In this document: positions 1 through 13,800 of the stretch, in pieces
Layout: each line of letters begins with the position of its first letter
How positions within the stretch are numbered: the stretch's first letter is position 1
Source: Siphlonurus alternatus
Taxonomy: Eukaryota; Arthropoda; Insecta; Ephemeroptera; Siphlonuridae
Assembly: GCA_949825025.1 (NCBI GenBank)
Contig: OX463783.1
Location: forward strand, 16,341,628 to 16,405,627
DNA: 64,000 nucleotides
Direction of reading: 5' to 3'
Made by a program: the position numbers and the translations under genes
The notes under the pieces: model-generated
Database searches by the model: none
What the model was told of the DNA's origin: nothing
Seen by the model: the letters and a program-made list of their open reading frames with translations, nothing else

Positions 1-278
1 CACAATTTTTATAACAACTGCCAAAAAAATCACCATTTTTGTCATTTTAAACAACATTAATTAAAAGGTAACAAACCATGCAGTATGTGATATTGTCTTA
101 ACATATTATTTATTATACAATGTTGGAAAGTGTTATTATTCAACAATTTTATAGAACAATTTTTTTTTTACATTTTTAATATTTTGTTTTAATACAGTAA
201 CAGCTGGTACTTTATTTTAGAAATTTTAAATGTAATGTTTCATTTCATATTGTAAATTTATTTAATGTTGCTGATTCA

Positions 279-1660
279 CTTGGAGGGATCTTTGTTCAAG
301 TGGAATTCCCAGAGGATAGGGAGGGGGAATGCCCTCGACAAGCGGGCAGGTAAGCACTGACGAAGATAACTTGATTCGCTTATGTCCTCGTCAGCACAAA
401 ACTGAAACACCTGAGCCTTCAATACCGCAAATTGGAGAAGCCAAACAGCAGTCATAAAACCAGGCCCACACAATTGGAAATTGCATGGATTTTTCTTGTT
501 TCAGCGTTTCTTTATAGTGTGTTTGTTTAGTGTTTGTCGATTATAGAAGGAGATATATTAAAGTTATTTTGTGAGTTTCATCTTGTATTTTTGTTCTCTT
601 AACCCTTTAAAAAGACCTGTAATAAAGTATAATTAATCACAAATTAATTGGCATTTTAATTTATGATTTATTATACTTTATTACAGCTCTTTTTTAGGAG
701 GGAAAATATTTGGTAATATAGTTTCATTTCATATATTTTTGTTCATTTATTTGTGTGAGGGCATTACAAACATTCATTGAGCTTCAATATACATTCTTTA
801 ACTCATAAAAAAGTATTCAACATCATTTTAAGTCAAGCTTAAATGATGGTCCAGAAAACCACTTTTGCAGAGGTCTTACTAAAGAAAATATTATTTAAGT
901 TTTATATCAATGTAACAGCATATTTTTCAACAACCAATAAATAAAATAAGTGGGTCTACAGTTTAAATCAACTTCCAAGTTTATTATAAATGGTATAATA
1001 TATTAATTATAACGATCAGATGAGATATGTAATGAATTTAAACTACAACTTTAAATACAATTAATATATTATGTGCTCAAATGAAATTAAATAAAAAAGA
1101 AAAGTGAAGCTGATGATCATGATCAAATTACAATATTGTTAAATTAAGGGTAAGGTAACGCCACCAATGTTAAAAAAAAATCCCTCTCACAAAAATTCTG
1201 AAAAAAATTTAAAATGTTCTCCTCTACACCCCCTATCAGTAGCTAAAATATCAGGTATACAAGTACGATCTAGTTTTTGAGTTATGAATTTTTAAAGTTG
1301 ACCAATTTAACATGGGAGTTTCATTTCTCCATGTTAAAGTAGTCAACTTTAAAAATTTATAACTCTAAAACTAGATCGTATTTGTACACCTGATATTTTA
1401 GGTACTGATAGGGGGTATAGAGGAGAACATTTTAAATTTTTTTCAGAATTTTTGTGAGAGGGATTTTTTTTAACATTGGTGGCGTTACCTTACCCTTAAT
1501 ACATGCTAGTTGATTTAATCCAAGCTCTCTATCACTTACTTTCTTGCAAGGCCCAAGTCACCTCATTTTTTGTAATTGAAATTTATGCATGTATTAATTA
1601 ATTGCAAGTCAAACTTAATTAATACAGTCACTTAGACTGCACAAGCTCATCAAAGCAATA
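279..1660. repeat. Diverged duplicated noncoding block, copy 1
   Basis: Patches recur in the same order at 5395-6062. They include GTTCAAGTGGA followed by an AGGGAGGGGGAA-like run, CGACAAGC.GGCAGG, CAGAAAACCACTTTT.CAGAG, GTGGGTCTAC.GTTTAAA and CTTGCAAGGCCCAAGT. The intervening sequence has drifted. A 356-bp hairpin MITE at 1144-1499 sits inside this copy and is missing from copy 2. Confidence 0.6.
1144..1499. mobile_element. TTAA hairpin MITE, family A (copy 1)
   Basis: Near-perfect palindrome bounded by TTAA on both sides, with termini TTAAGGGTAAGGTAACGCC and its complement. The arms are about 165 bp and meet at a short asymmetric centre (GGGAGTTTCATTTCTCC). There is no coding capacity. The TTAA bounds and GGG-starting termini suggest a Kolobok- or piggyBac-mobilised non-autonomous element; the superfamily is an inference. 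Confidence 0.8.
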
Positions 1661-3742
1661 TATATTTTATAATTTATTAAGTTGTTAGATCTTTTTATAT
1701 TAATGTCGAAAATTGTAGTGAGTAATTTTTTGTGATTTTTTATTTATTTTTTTTCCCCCCTCTATATAATTCATTCATTTTGTAATATGTCATAACTTTT
1801 AGACAACACTTTTCAGTCAAAATCATAATTTTCTTCTACAATAGAGCTGCATGCAGATCAAATTGATGATGGTGTCGGGAATTCGTAGTATTTCTTTTGA
1901 TTTGTATGTGCAGTCTGTAAGCAATTAATTTTATGATATTATAATTATATAGAACTGTGCGCCCATGTCAGAGTTAGGTGATGCAAAAGCAGAATAGATA
2001 TGTTTATACTTATAGAATAAAGAAAAATCTAACTTTCAACATTTTGGAATAATTTATAATTATATATATTTATGAGACAAATATTTATTGCACATTGCAA
2101 AAATAATATAAAATTAATATTCTAGAAAAATTACAGGTAAACATATATATATAGATGAATATTTTACTAAATTAATTTTTATGTACAGGGTCCTTCTTAA
2201 AATTTATTTGGTTATTTAAAATTTATTTTCAGACTTAATTAAATTATATATATACATTATCCATCATTGCTACATGTTGTTCAATTATAAGTGAGAAATA
2301 ATGAAATCAAGTAAAAACAAAGAAGCAAAATTATTTATAATATATAACAAATAAAATGAAAGTTTAATTATATAAACAAAAAATTAAACTTAAAATGTAT
2401 ATACTTACTGTTTAAAAAAATCAGAATTAACTACGTACTCTGCCATCAAAGCCGTCGAAAAAAGAACACACATTCCCAGAAATTTGGAACTTGTATAATT
2501 ATATAAATAATAATAATAATAAAATCAATGGCCAATAATAGCTAAGCCTCATTCACGATTTTCTGTGTGTGTGTGAATACCATCATATCTCAGTCATCAG
2601 AAAAATATGAAACAAGGCTCTTCTATTATTCGGCCATCAAAATAACAGTAACCAAATTTTTAGAAACATGTGTTCAATTCTAAAGAACTCTGCTCTTCCA
2701 AGTTGTATTTATACCAATATTGATATCTCTGGCAGATAACAGAGGGAAGAAACAAAAAGCGTATATATGTCTTATAATTGTGTGAAGAACAGAGTCTAAA
2801 ATGATGAGATCATCTTACAATTATCATTTGGACTACAATTAAATTGGCACTTGTTTTTGTACAAAGCAGGAGATAAAACTGAAGTTTCTTATTATTTAAG
2901 ATTAAAGTATTAAAATATTAAACTGCGAAATGTTGCTTCAGCAGGTCAAAAAATAAAACTCGTTCTATCAAATACAATTAAATATACAGTAATAATACTT
3001 AAGCCTAATAAGATAATTAAGAAATAAAAAAGAAACATTAAACTGTAAGCCATTTTCAGAATTTAAATTTTTTAAATGGGTATGATAAATCTGGTCTGAA
3101 GAAAAATAGGCTGAAGGATAAAAGAAGTAACAAGTTTAATGGTTACATGTGAAATTTATTATTTAATTGCAATCTTCAATACAATTATTTATTTTTTTAA
3201 CTTGTATTTATATTATCATAATCTAGCTCAGTACTTTGAATAATAATATTATTTTCTTTTGGAAGACTACAATATTTAACACTAAATTTAACATGAGAGA
3301 TACAAAAAGAATAAACAAAAACACTGAAGATAAAAAGAAAAAGACTATTGTTGTCAAAATCCACCACAAAAAAAGGATATAAATTGTGAAGTGAAATATG
3401 ATGTATCCAAAGCTAAAAAATGTTAGTAACAAAATAAATACATATTAGATTTAAAAAAAATCTTCATATCATTTTGAAAGCTTTGGGATTTGAAAGAAAA
3501 AAAAAAAAAAAAAAAATGACAGTACAGTACAATGATAATTAAAAAAAAAAAGTATAGCAATGGAAAATAGTTAGAAAATTAACAAGCTTTCATAGTTTAT
3601 TAGAATTTATCAATTTAATAATACATTTTTTATTTTATTTTTTAAGTTTACAAAACGAAATTGTAGCCAATATTACATTAGGATTGGTTTAAAAAAAAAA
3701 CATACATAGGTTAACATTCTGTATTTTCCTCTGAAATTGAAT

Positions 3743-3743
<1 letters not shown>

Positions 3744-3784
<41 letters not shown>
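3744..3784. repeat. Poly-T tract
   Basis: About 41 consecutive T residues. It could be the A-tail of a degraded minus-strand retroposon, but no body is recognisable beside it. Confidence 0.8.
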
Positions 3785-3985
3785 CCTCATGAAGACATTT
3801 TAGCATTTTACAATGAAGACACAGCCACAATATTTACAATTACAATTTACGGCTTACAAAATTACCATATTCAAATTTAGAGCAATACATTTGCATCAAA
3901 GCAATACTATTTTTTGTGTCTTAATTTTAGGTACACATTATGTTAATTATGGGACAAGAAATTAGTTACAATACTTTTTTTTTTC

Positions 3986-4016
<31 letters not shown>

Positions 4017-4511
4017 TTTTACAAAATATGACGGCATTTTTTTTTTTTTTTTTTTTATATGTACAGCGGATATTTTATTTTATCACAATTTTTAAAGAAA
4101 ACAATTTTTATAAGGCTCTTTTTTTTTTTTTCTTTTAGATTTAAGAAAAAATTAATAAGCAAATTACTACATTAACCCTGTACACAACAAGCTATATTAT
4201 AATGCAATGCAGTTGCTAAAATGGTTAACCGTCTAAAATTTGAATGATATGAATGTTGCATTTGCTATTAGTTTTAAGATGGGTTCTTAATGTAACATTT
4301 TATAGACTTAAATGCAACAACAAATCTTCCAAACTATCAGTAAAGACCGTCACGACTGAAGCAAATACTTTTTTTACATTTACTATTATACAGAATTAAG
4401 TGCACTTTTTAGTAGCTAACAACTAGAAAATGATGAACAATGAAACTATACTGAAAGTGATATTTATGACAAGAACTGGGGCTTCCTAGAAGAGATAAAA
4501 AGAATTAAGTA

Positions 4512-4866
4512 TTAAGGGTAAGGTAACGCCGCCAATGTTAAAAAAAATCCCTCTCGTAAAAATTCTGAAAAAAATTTAAAATGTTCTCCTCTATACCCCC
4601 TATCAGTACCTAAAATAACAGGTATACAAATACGATCTAGTTTTTGAGTTATAAATTTTTAAAGTTGACTACTTTAACATGGAGAAATGAAACTCCCATG
4701 TTAAATTGGTCAACTTTAAAAATTCATAACTCAAAAACTAGATCGTATTTGTATACCTGATATTTTAGCTACTGATAGGGGGTGTAGAGGAGAACATTTT
4801 AAATTTTTTTCAGAATTTTTGTGAGAGGGATTTTTTTTAACATTGGTGGCGTTACCTTACCCTTAA
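4512..4866. mobile_element. TTAA hairpin MITE, family A (copy 2)
   Basis: Same family as the element at 1144-1499 but in the opposite orientation: the asymmetric centre reads GGAGAAATGAAACTCCC. Both ends are TTAA next to GGGTAAGGTAACGCC termini. The shared small asymmetries between arms show that whole elements were copied rather than arms formed independently. Confidence 0.8.
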
Positions 4867-5394
4867 ACAAGAAATTATGGTTGTTCAAACATAAAAAATG
4901 GTTTTGAAAAATATAAGTTCTAAAGTTAAGAAAATAAATTTTGAAGAATTTTAATTTTGTGTATATATATATACGCCAAAGTTCCAAACAAGACAGAAAA
5001 AAGACAGACTGAAAAGATGCTTTGAATATTTATTTAATAAAATTTAATTTTTAAACTGGAAAATTAAAATTGAATTAATTAGTGCTTGTATTTGCAGAGA
5101 TGTCTAGTGTAGAATGTTTTTAATTGTGTTGCTGCATTTCGGATGTTACTAAAATAATTTGAAAATTTATTAATGTACGTTCATCGCCTCCTTGTAAATT
5201 TCCATTTGCAATTTTGCTAATCCCCATGCCTCGTAAGAATAACACGGCATGGTGATTAACAAGACTGCAAAAGGGAAATTTTCCAAGGTAACAAGTGTAT
5301 ATGAACATCAGATTAGTGAAAATTTTGAGTTTTAGGTACAATGAAAAAATTTTAACAATAAGAAGAGAGAATGCTCGAGAGATCCTCTGATTGA

Positions 5395-6062
5395 TGTATC
5401 ACTCTTCAGCTAGAAGTGAACTCCGTTCAAGTGGAGTTCTGAGGGAAGGGAAGGGGGAAGTCAAACCAACGTCTGTTTATGTATGATATCAGTCTGACTG
5501 TGCCTTCGACAAGCAGGCAGGACAGAACAAACGAGAAAAACTTGATTTTGCAATTGTATCCACGTCTGAACTGTTCTGAAACTTGAGCCTAAACGACTGC
5601 AAAATAGTTAAGCTAATCTGCAGCCATAAAGGGCCCACACAAGTTTCAGATGTTGTTGTTTAGTCGATTGTTTGTTGCTTTGTTGAGTTTGAGGCGTTTG
5701 GGATCATGTTCTGTCATCATCTGGTTTACAGGAGAAATTTGAGAAAGTTCCACTGCTTACCATTTGACTACATCACACAAGGATGGGCCAGAAAACCACT
5801 TTTACAGAGAACACACCAAAATAATTACCCGTTAAAAGAATACCATTACACAATAATGTAACGTAAATAACATAAAATAAGGTGGGTCTACCGTTTAAAC
5901 ACACTCTCAAGTTTAAAGTTAATTAATACTTGATAGTCTGTTTAATCAGAGCACACTATCACCTCTTGCAAGGCCCAAGTAGCCTCATTCTATGGCATTG
6001 ATACACATGTGTACAGTAAACCAAACTTGTAATCACCTTGACTAACTCCAAGCTGAGTAGCT
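5395..6062. repeat. Diverged duplicated noncoding block, copy 2
   Basis: Collinear with patches of 279-1660, about 5.1 kb away on the same strand. The best conserved strings are CAGAAAACCACTTTT.CAGAG at about 5790, GTGGGTCTAC.GTTTAAA at about 5881 and CTTGCAAGGCCCAAGT at about 5965. No reading frame is preserved across the patches. Confidence 0.6.
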
Positions 6063-7589
6063 ACCCAGCCCGCAGTTATTCTACCAAGCATTCAATGCTC
6101 TTTAATTTTTAACAAAACCAAAATATATCACAACCATAAATAACAAAGCATCGTTTCAAGTCTTAAAAGATTCAAAAACAAGAAAATATCAATCCCATAA
6201 TTTCAAAACATCAATTATCGTTTGACAATGAGTTTATCATTATCAGATTGAGTTTGAATTTTGATAGAGGTTAGACTGTTAATTTAACAGACCAACCTTC
6301 GAAAAAAAAATGTGAATTTTGAATTTTTAACTGAAAATTTTGATACCGAAGTTCAGAAGAGTTGCAATAAAAAAAAGATATTGCGTTGATGTATAGAAGT
6401 TTCCTTACAACTCAACCTGGGGGTCCAGATAACAGTTTCTACAGCTAAAGAGAGCTCATGGAGTAATGACAGGTTGAATCTCAAGTACAATTCTATACAA
6501 TGGTATCTTTAAATTCTCTCTGTACAAAACAATTTCATATATTTAACCATAATTTCAATTAACAATAATATATTTACATCTCAAACTTGCATAGACCTCC
6601 CCCCCCCTTCCCCTCCTCTTCCTTTGAAGTTTCAAAATGAATTTTGCAAATACAACGAAATGTGAAGCTTATTTACAACGCAACTGAAAAGAAAACACAG
6701 AAGAAAGTGAGTACAGTAATGATGTTAAATTAATAGTTAATGAGCATAGTTCTGGGTTTTTATGCAGAAAAATTATTTACATATTAATTCAAGCTTTTAA
6801 AAAAAAAAAGCCAAGGTTTACTTATATATATTATAATTACTTGATCAAAACAATTAATTTTGTGATTTGTTTCAATTCATTTTAATGCACTAACAATATA
6901 CTGTAAAGAATTAAATTCAGCTTTTAAGCCTCCGTTTAGAAAATTTAAGATGGCTCCAACACACGATTACGGCATATTATATTTTACAAATACATTACCA
7001 AAAGCATGATCCTTTAAGTTTAACACACGTTTAATTAAAGACAGCTTGTGCTAATATTTTAAAAAGGAAAATAATTAAGGAAAAACAAAGGTAAGTTAAG
7101 AGTTTTATGTTAACAATAATAAAAATAATATAACTCATTTTATAAACATTTTTAATCAATTCTAAAAATAAAAAATTTAATATTAAACTACCTTTTAACT
7201 TTAAATATTGTAAAACTCATAGTGGGCAAAAATGTATTGATAATTTGGTGTAAAATGGGTTCTTATGTATTGTGTACGGTACTTTTGCCAGAATTTCATA
7301 TTTATACCAAGTCAGTATTTTAAGTCGCACTTATATAAAGTACCGTTTTAATTATTATGTTCTACAATGTCTTTAATACTAAAAGAAAAATGTTCACACA
7401 AAAGTTATGCACAATAGAACCACAAATGTTATCAATTTTAAAACAGAAAGTGTATTAAAAACTTGAGTAATGATGATAAGAAACTATATTTTTTTTAGAA
7501 ATAACACTTAACAAAAAGGCTTTTTTTTTATAAAGTCAAAGCTACTTTAAATGCTAACTTAAGTGCTGGACAAGGGAAGAGAAAGAGGA

Positions 7590-7804
7590 CTAATGCTCGA
7601 TCTTGACTGATGGCTGTCCCATGGTGTCTGAGCGTCGATAGTACAGGATGTACGGTACCGAGGGTAGCCGAGGATGGGTCACCACGTGCTCGGGCACCAC
7701 ACGCACTTGGCTGTCGTCGTAACGCACCCACACCCCCATGGCGGCGTGGTAAGCGTCTGTGATGTAATGACCCTTGCTGGCTTCTTTGCCGTCGTGGTAC
7801 ACAA
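7590..7804 (-). CDS. USP10: USP10 last coding exon (catalytic His/Asp)
   Basis: Encodes the final 71 residues. The first codon is split, with G from the previous exon and TT from this one. It carries the USP His box KGHYITDAY and the downstream WVRYDD segment that supplies the acidic triad member, then ends PYILYYRRSDTMG and a short tail. The acceptor is TTCACAG before 7804, and the stop is at 7590-7592. Confidence 0.92.
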
Positions 7805-10800
7805 CTGTGAACATGGACATCAAGGTTACACACTGACGGTTTTTGTACTTTTGTGTAGACAGTACTACTGAAGATTTTAGTTTAACTCTAGCATTATCAA
7901 GAACCTATTCCACGGTATACCTGCAAAGGGGCTGTTTCAATCTAAAAGTATAATCCTATATCATAATCACACTCAATGATGTCACATTTTCTTATTATAT
8001 AATTTGTATTGGAAGAAATACACTGCTCGCTTACCATGACATGATTATTAATACAAAGAATGTTTAAGGTCTAAGAGAAATTTAAAAATTTTGTATCTGG
8101 AGCAACTTAGCAAGCTGAAAGGACTAGACAGCTCACTTACACATGCCCAGCCTCAATGTTCCCGCCATTAGCACACCCTGGTGGCTACAAATGGAACCAC
8201 AACGGCCGGCTTAAAAGGAGCGGGGTACAGTACTTGCTAATTGGAGGAAAAAACTTTACCACTGTTCAGAACATGAATGCCTCCTGTCTAGTACCCCAAA
8301 GTTCAGAGAGCTCCCAAGTCTGATAAAATCTTCAACAGCTGATTAGCAACAACTGAAAATTAGGAGGTATATCAAATTTGATAGCCTCTTACAATGTTGT
8401 ATCCTCATACTGTGGGTAAAATCTGGCTTGAACTATCTCACGGTAAAAAAGCAGCTTCATATTGTTAATGCAGGGTATGTTTATTTGTTTCTAAAATATA
8501 TTAAATCTGTTCATAATGATTCATGAATCAATAATCAGATGAGAATCAATAATCAGATGAACCATAGATCTGTACAGGTAGCACAAGGACTATTTTATAA
8601 TTTATTAAAATCTGATTGTGTATTTACAAACAGACCTAGTGAAAACACATAAAATAAAATCTGTTAACAATGGTAAAACTAATAATTCTCTTTATCAAAC
8701 TCTGACATTGTGGGGATGTTTTTTATAACACTCACCAGCAAAAAGCTTGTAGATCCGCTGCTTGGGCGTGTACTTGGCCTTGCTGTTTGACAGCAGCTCT
8801 AAAACAAGAAATTTAATAAAAGTTGTAAAATATGGTTAAGAAAGGAGGGCTTAATAAGTTTCATCACCGATTAATATGCAAACTACTGATTAAGATACGG
8901 TAAAATACTTTTAAATTTTTAACATATCAATTCATGTTAAACACAGGGCTTTGAGGAAAACAAATTTCAGTCAATCTCACTAAATAAAATGTAAAATATT
9001 TTGTATCTGGAGCATCTTAGCAAGCTGCAAGGACTAGACATCTCACTTACACATGCCCAGCCTCAATGTTCCCGCCATTAGCACACCCTGGTGGCTACAA
9101 ATGGAACCACAAAGGCCGGCTTAAAAGGAGCGGGGTACTTATAAAAAAACAGCAAATAATAACGCTAACCAGTGCCTCTTGTATATGGCGAGTGTATAAA
9201 ATTCTACCCAATATGCAAACAAAAAAAATCATTTTGCTATGAAGTGATAAAAATATAATAAGAAAGCATGTAAATATAAAAATAATGGAAAAATCCATAG
9301 AACCACATTCATTGTTTTTAACTTCAAAGTTATAATTTAAAATCTATATTCCACGAACATCATATACTAATACTGTAAGTAGAGGAGTCAGTGAGTTGAG
9401 TGCGCAGTGCATGACGGGAATGACGTCACGCACTATATATGTGCATACGAAAAAGTTACGTCGGCTCCTCAAAAGCTGCGCAGTAGAAATTTATGCAAGT
9501 TGCGCAATACGAGCATCTGCTGAAGTTATGTAGTGTTGTTGATCCCGTTGATTCAGTCAGCTGTTAACCCGTAGACCGCAACATTTGAAATGAAAATTTG
9601 CCTCGGATTTTGGTATTGTATCAGAATTTTCTCAAAATTTTTATGAAGGGCTAATAAAGGTTATGACACTTTCTGATTCACCATATTATGTTCTATCTTA
9701 GAATATTTTTTAAACACATTTTACGGGAGATTGCGAAAGAAATTGAAGTTCAAATAAAAAAGAAGCCACGTTTTTCGAGCGTTAGCATGGAGTAGATGGA
9801 CAAAGTCATCGACTTTTAGACCCAAATGCTCAGAATTTTTACGAAGGACGGTCTCAACTGATTTCAGATGCTTATTTATGGTGCTCCAAAGTAACTTTTT
9901 ACATGCAAGAGAATGAGCTTTACCATCGGTCAATTTTTCGCTCACTCTACTTTAAAAATTGGTTGATTAGAGGAATCACATTACTTATGTAAGGGGAGTG
10001 CAGAGCCTACTCGTATGAAAAATGCAGGATTTTGTCAGTAATGAATTATTGAAGCCATTATTTTAAAAACACCTTCTACACCCACAACATCAATTTAGGG
10101 TTCATTTCAATGGGTGAACCTAAATTTTCTCTAAATTTATTATAAATTTTTGCTAACATGTTAAAAGAGCTATTACATTTTCTTTTGCTACATAGGTTTA
10201 GATGGGAAAATAACATTATCTTTAAGACAATATGACACAACTCACTGTTCTCAATCTTGAGGTCGACGGCGTACTCCATGTTCTTCATGATCTTGGAGCA
10301 GCCGTCCTGCTTGTAGTCGAACCACTTGAGGTGCAGCAGCAGTACGGGGGGCAGCTCCTCCAGGGTGACCTGCTGCCACGCCTCCACTTGCTGGTGCGTC
10401 CGCGAGCACGTCACCCCCTCCAGCCAATCGCGGTCCACCATCTGCTCTAGAGCCTCGCGCACACTCTTTGACTTCTGTAACATTTAGAGGGCAAATGGAG
10501 GTCAGAGAGTGAATAAGTAAAAAATTCTGAGTAAATAGGTAAACTGAAATTAAAATTAAATTTGTTTATTAATTCATTCAACTTCAGATGTAAATTTATA
10601 ATGAAAACAAAATGAACTTCAATCAATGAAATCAGTTTTGCTATTAGCATAATATGAATAAAATTCATAGCATTTCAACAAAAATTAAACAATTTAATGT
10701 TAAAAGATATCATTAATTATAACTTCATTTATAGCCACAAAATTAATTCATAGCAATATTTCAACTTCGTCACTATTTTATTGTATTTTGAATTAAATTG

Positions 10801-13800
10801 TAATAACGAAACTAAAGTAAATAAACTAAATTAAAAACTTGCAAAGTGCTTGGACACAAGGCGGATTGTATAATAGAGGCAGTCTAATTTATATAAATAC
10901 ATAAATTAGACTATCGTCGCAGTATCTAAAAATTATAAAAATTTAAACAAAATCAAATTTAAGCCACCTTAATTGAAAATAGTCAAAGAGACTACGAGAA
11001 ATACTAGTTTCTATTATAAAACCTGTAATAAATATTACTAAATGTGCTTTTAACAATATTTTGGTTTGGTGTAAATAACAACATTTTTTTAAAGCAAATT
11101 AAACAAAATAAAATTTTATAGCGAGAATGAAATAAAACAAAATCTTCATTTTTATAAAGTCTTAAGGGTAAGGTAACACGAACAATTGATTGTTGTAGTC
11201 CCATTTGATTAACATGTAAACCTTAGCAGCCTCATAATGATTCTGATTTTTTTTTTGAGAGACAGTTCTTGGCACCAAAAAAATATGGAAAAAATTTCAA
11301 AACAATCGGGCGATCCAATTTTTTTAAATTAATTTCTTAGTTTAGGTCTCCATGGGAAAGCCCTTCCTGAAAATTTCAAAAATTCATTTCAAAAAATTGG
11401 ATAGTCCGATTGTTTTGAAATTTTTTCCACATTTTTTTGGTGCTAAGAACTGTCTTTAAGAAAAAAATCATAATTATTATGAGGTTGCTAAGGTTTACAT
11501 GTTAATCAAATGGGACTATCAACAATCGATTGTTCGTGTTCAAATTACTATTAGCAACACCTTTTACAATAACCTTTCTCAATATTTGTATCATTACTGA
11601 AAATTTTCAATATTTCTGTTGGTCATGCAAACGATCAAGCATCTGCTGGTCACAGAACCCTTTAATATCATACCTCTCCATATCAGTTGCCGCCTCCGAA
11701 TGAGGGAGCAGTTCTCAAGAGAGAGACCAACAGAGAACACAACAGCAAGCTAACCTCCCCTCCTCTGCAAGATGCTTCACCCTCCCCTCCCAGCCTTTCA
11801 AGGCTGTGAGACTGCTTTGGTTTTATAAAAACAATTATTTCCAAGATAGCTTTCGAAAGTATAGTGTAGAGTAAATATTTTGAAGGCATCAGGTGCGGAT
11901 CCAGAAAAAAAAATGGGGGGGGGGGCTGCCTTCATAAGGCCAATGTTAAAAAAAATTGGAGTGGGGGAAATGCCTATATTGCCCATTTTAAATCCAAAAT
12001 TTCGGGGAGGGGGGGTGCAGGGGGGGGGGGGACGCGCCTGGAAGGCATCAGCATTATTGTTTTACAAAAATTAAAATTTATATTGTTGTTTTGCTGGCAA
12101 TATCAGTAATTCAAAAGACCATTTTTTGATGAAATACCGACTTCAATCCTGACGCTATGATGGCTATGCGCTATGGCTATGCACATATGCAGCATCATAA
12201 TGTATTGCAAGCCAATTCAAATAATAATAAATATGCATAAATATAACAAAAAAAGTAATGCGAAGTAATGTAAAACAATAAAACTATACTATTGTATTAT
12301 TATTATACAGACGATAACACACAAAATATGTCTTTCAATACGAAAAATACGCAAATCGCAACCTAAAAATTTATATACAAAGTTATTTGAATCATTCAAT
12401 TACATCAGTAATATATGCACGTGTACACATTAGTAAAATGTTGCACTTTTCCCCTTGTAATTTATCATAAAATAACAACAAAAAATGTACTTTCTGCTCA
12501 ACAAGGGGGATCTATCATATAGAAATGAATGCTAGTTGGCTTGGTAGAGCTGGTTATTCCCCCACATTTCTCAGCAGTGAGGTCACCCTTCTATGACGTC
12601 ATTGTTTCACAGAACTCTCGTGGTCCAGCAACATCTCAAACACTACTTCTTTGTTCTCACATTTCTTGCTACAGTTAACCGTGTTGACAAATTCTAACCA
12701 ATCCCCAACAGTGGAAAATTTCCAAAGTTTTGTCGCCTGCTAACTTGCTCTCCTAAAAGTGTAAAGAAATTTAACATGGTTTTGCATTTCTCTGGAAAGA
12801 TGATATTTTATGTTTTGAGCCCTTTGTATCTAGAAATTGAGGAAAACAAACAATTTTATTCAATAGTAAATCAACCTGTGCAGTAATATTTTTCATTTCT
12901 CCCTTGGGCCTTCATTTTAATTTCATGACCATAAAAATTAAAATACTGTACATTAAAATTATGGATTTTGAAATTTATATATATATTATAAATAATAATA
13001 ATAAAAAAAAATGCATAGAATCTACATTACTAGATTGAAAAAAAAAATGTAATTATGATAATAAAGTTGTAACTACTTAACAAGAATTTTACCCACTACC
13101 CATCACTACAACATCCATCATAATAAAAATGGTTGTAAAATACTCAGTACAAACTTTACTGCTACAGCACTTTCAGAAAATAGTATACTTAAAACAGTTA
13201 GAATTTTATTGATTTGACTGCAGAAAAACTTAACATAGATAATGAATAAATAGCAAGTAAATAACTACAGTGGAACTAAAATTATTGACCAAGTTTTAGC
13301 TTCATATTTTTGTTCTTATCGTTTTTTGTACCTTGTAATCAGTATGATAATTGAATTGTTGTCCACACAATTTAAATATTAAATAAACAATTAGTCACTG
13401 TAAATGATACATACTATATTTTTCCCTTAATGTTATAATTATTCAAAAGCTAACATAACCAAAGTAAATTTTAAGGCCAATTCAATATAAATTTCCGTAC
13501 AGTAAGTTGGTGCATTGATATTTGTATTGTCATTAAATTGTCTAAAATAAAAGTACTAAAATTCAAATTTTAAAATTTAACCTGGCAACAGAACTGCATT
13601 TCAATTCAAAGAAAAGCAAATTGACGATGCAAGGTTTTTCTTTCCACAGCAGGGAAGAGGCACAAACAAAAATTATTTGAATGAGCGGCAAATAACTGTG
13701 GCACACAATGATTGTGAATATTGTAATAATAATGATAGAAAAAAAAATAATAATAACTACATAGAGTGAACTTCACTAATTTGAAATTACTTTCCTATTA

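Larger units (their letters stand above)
1..7589. other. Gene-free AT-rich region downstream of USP10
   Basis: I find no convincing exon here; open frames are short and low-complexity. The stretch probably includes the 3' untranslated region of the minus-strand USP10 gene just above position 7589, but I could not fix its polyadenylation site. It contains long T runs (3744-3784, around 4000-4020 and 4037-4056), two hairpin MITEs, and two diverged copies of one noncoding block, listed separately. Confidence 0.6.

Noticed and set aside
8091..8227. H/ACA-type snoRNA interpretation of the 137-bp repeat
   Set aside because: The length and an ACA near the sense 3' end are suggestive, but I could not place an H box between two good hairpins, and substitutions in the stem (copy at 15814) are not compensated.
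9721..9945. Minus-strand 74-codon frame in a USP10 intron
   Set aside because: No recognisable motif, no splice context and no relation to USP10 frames; too short to call.
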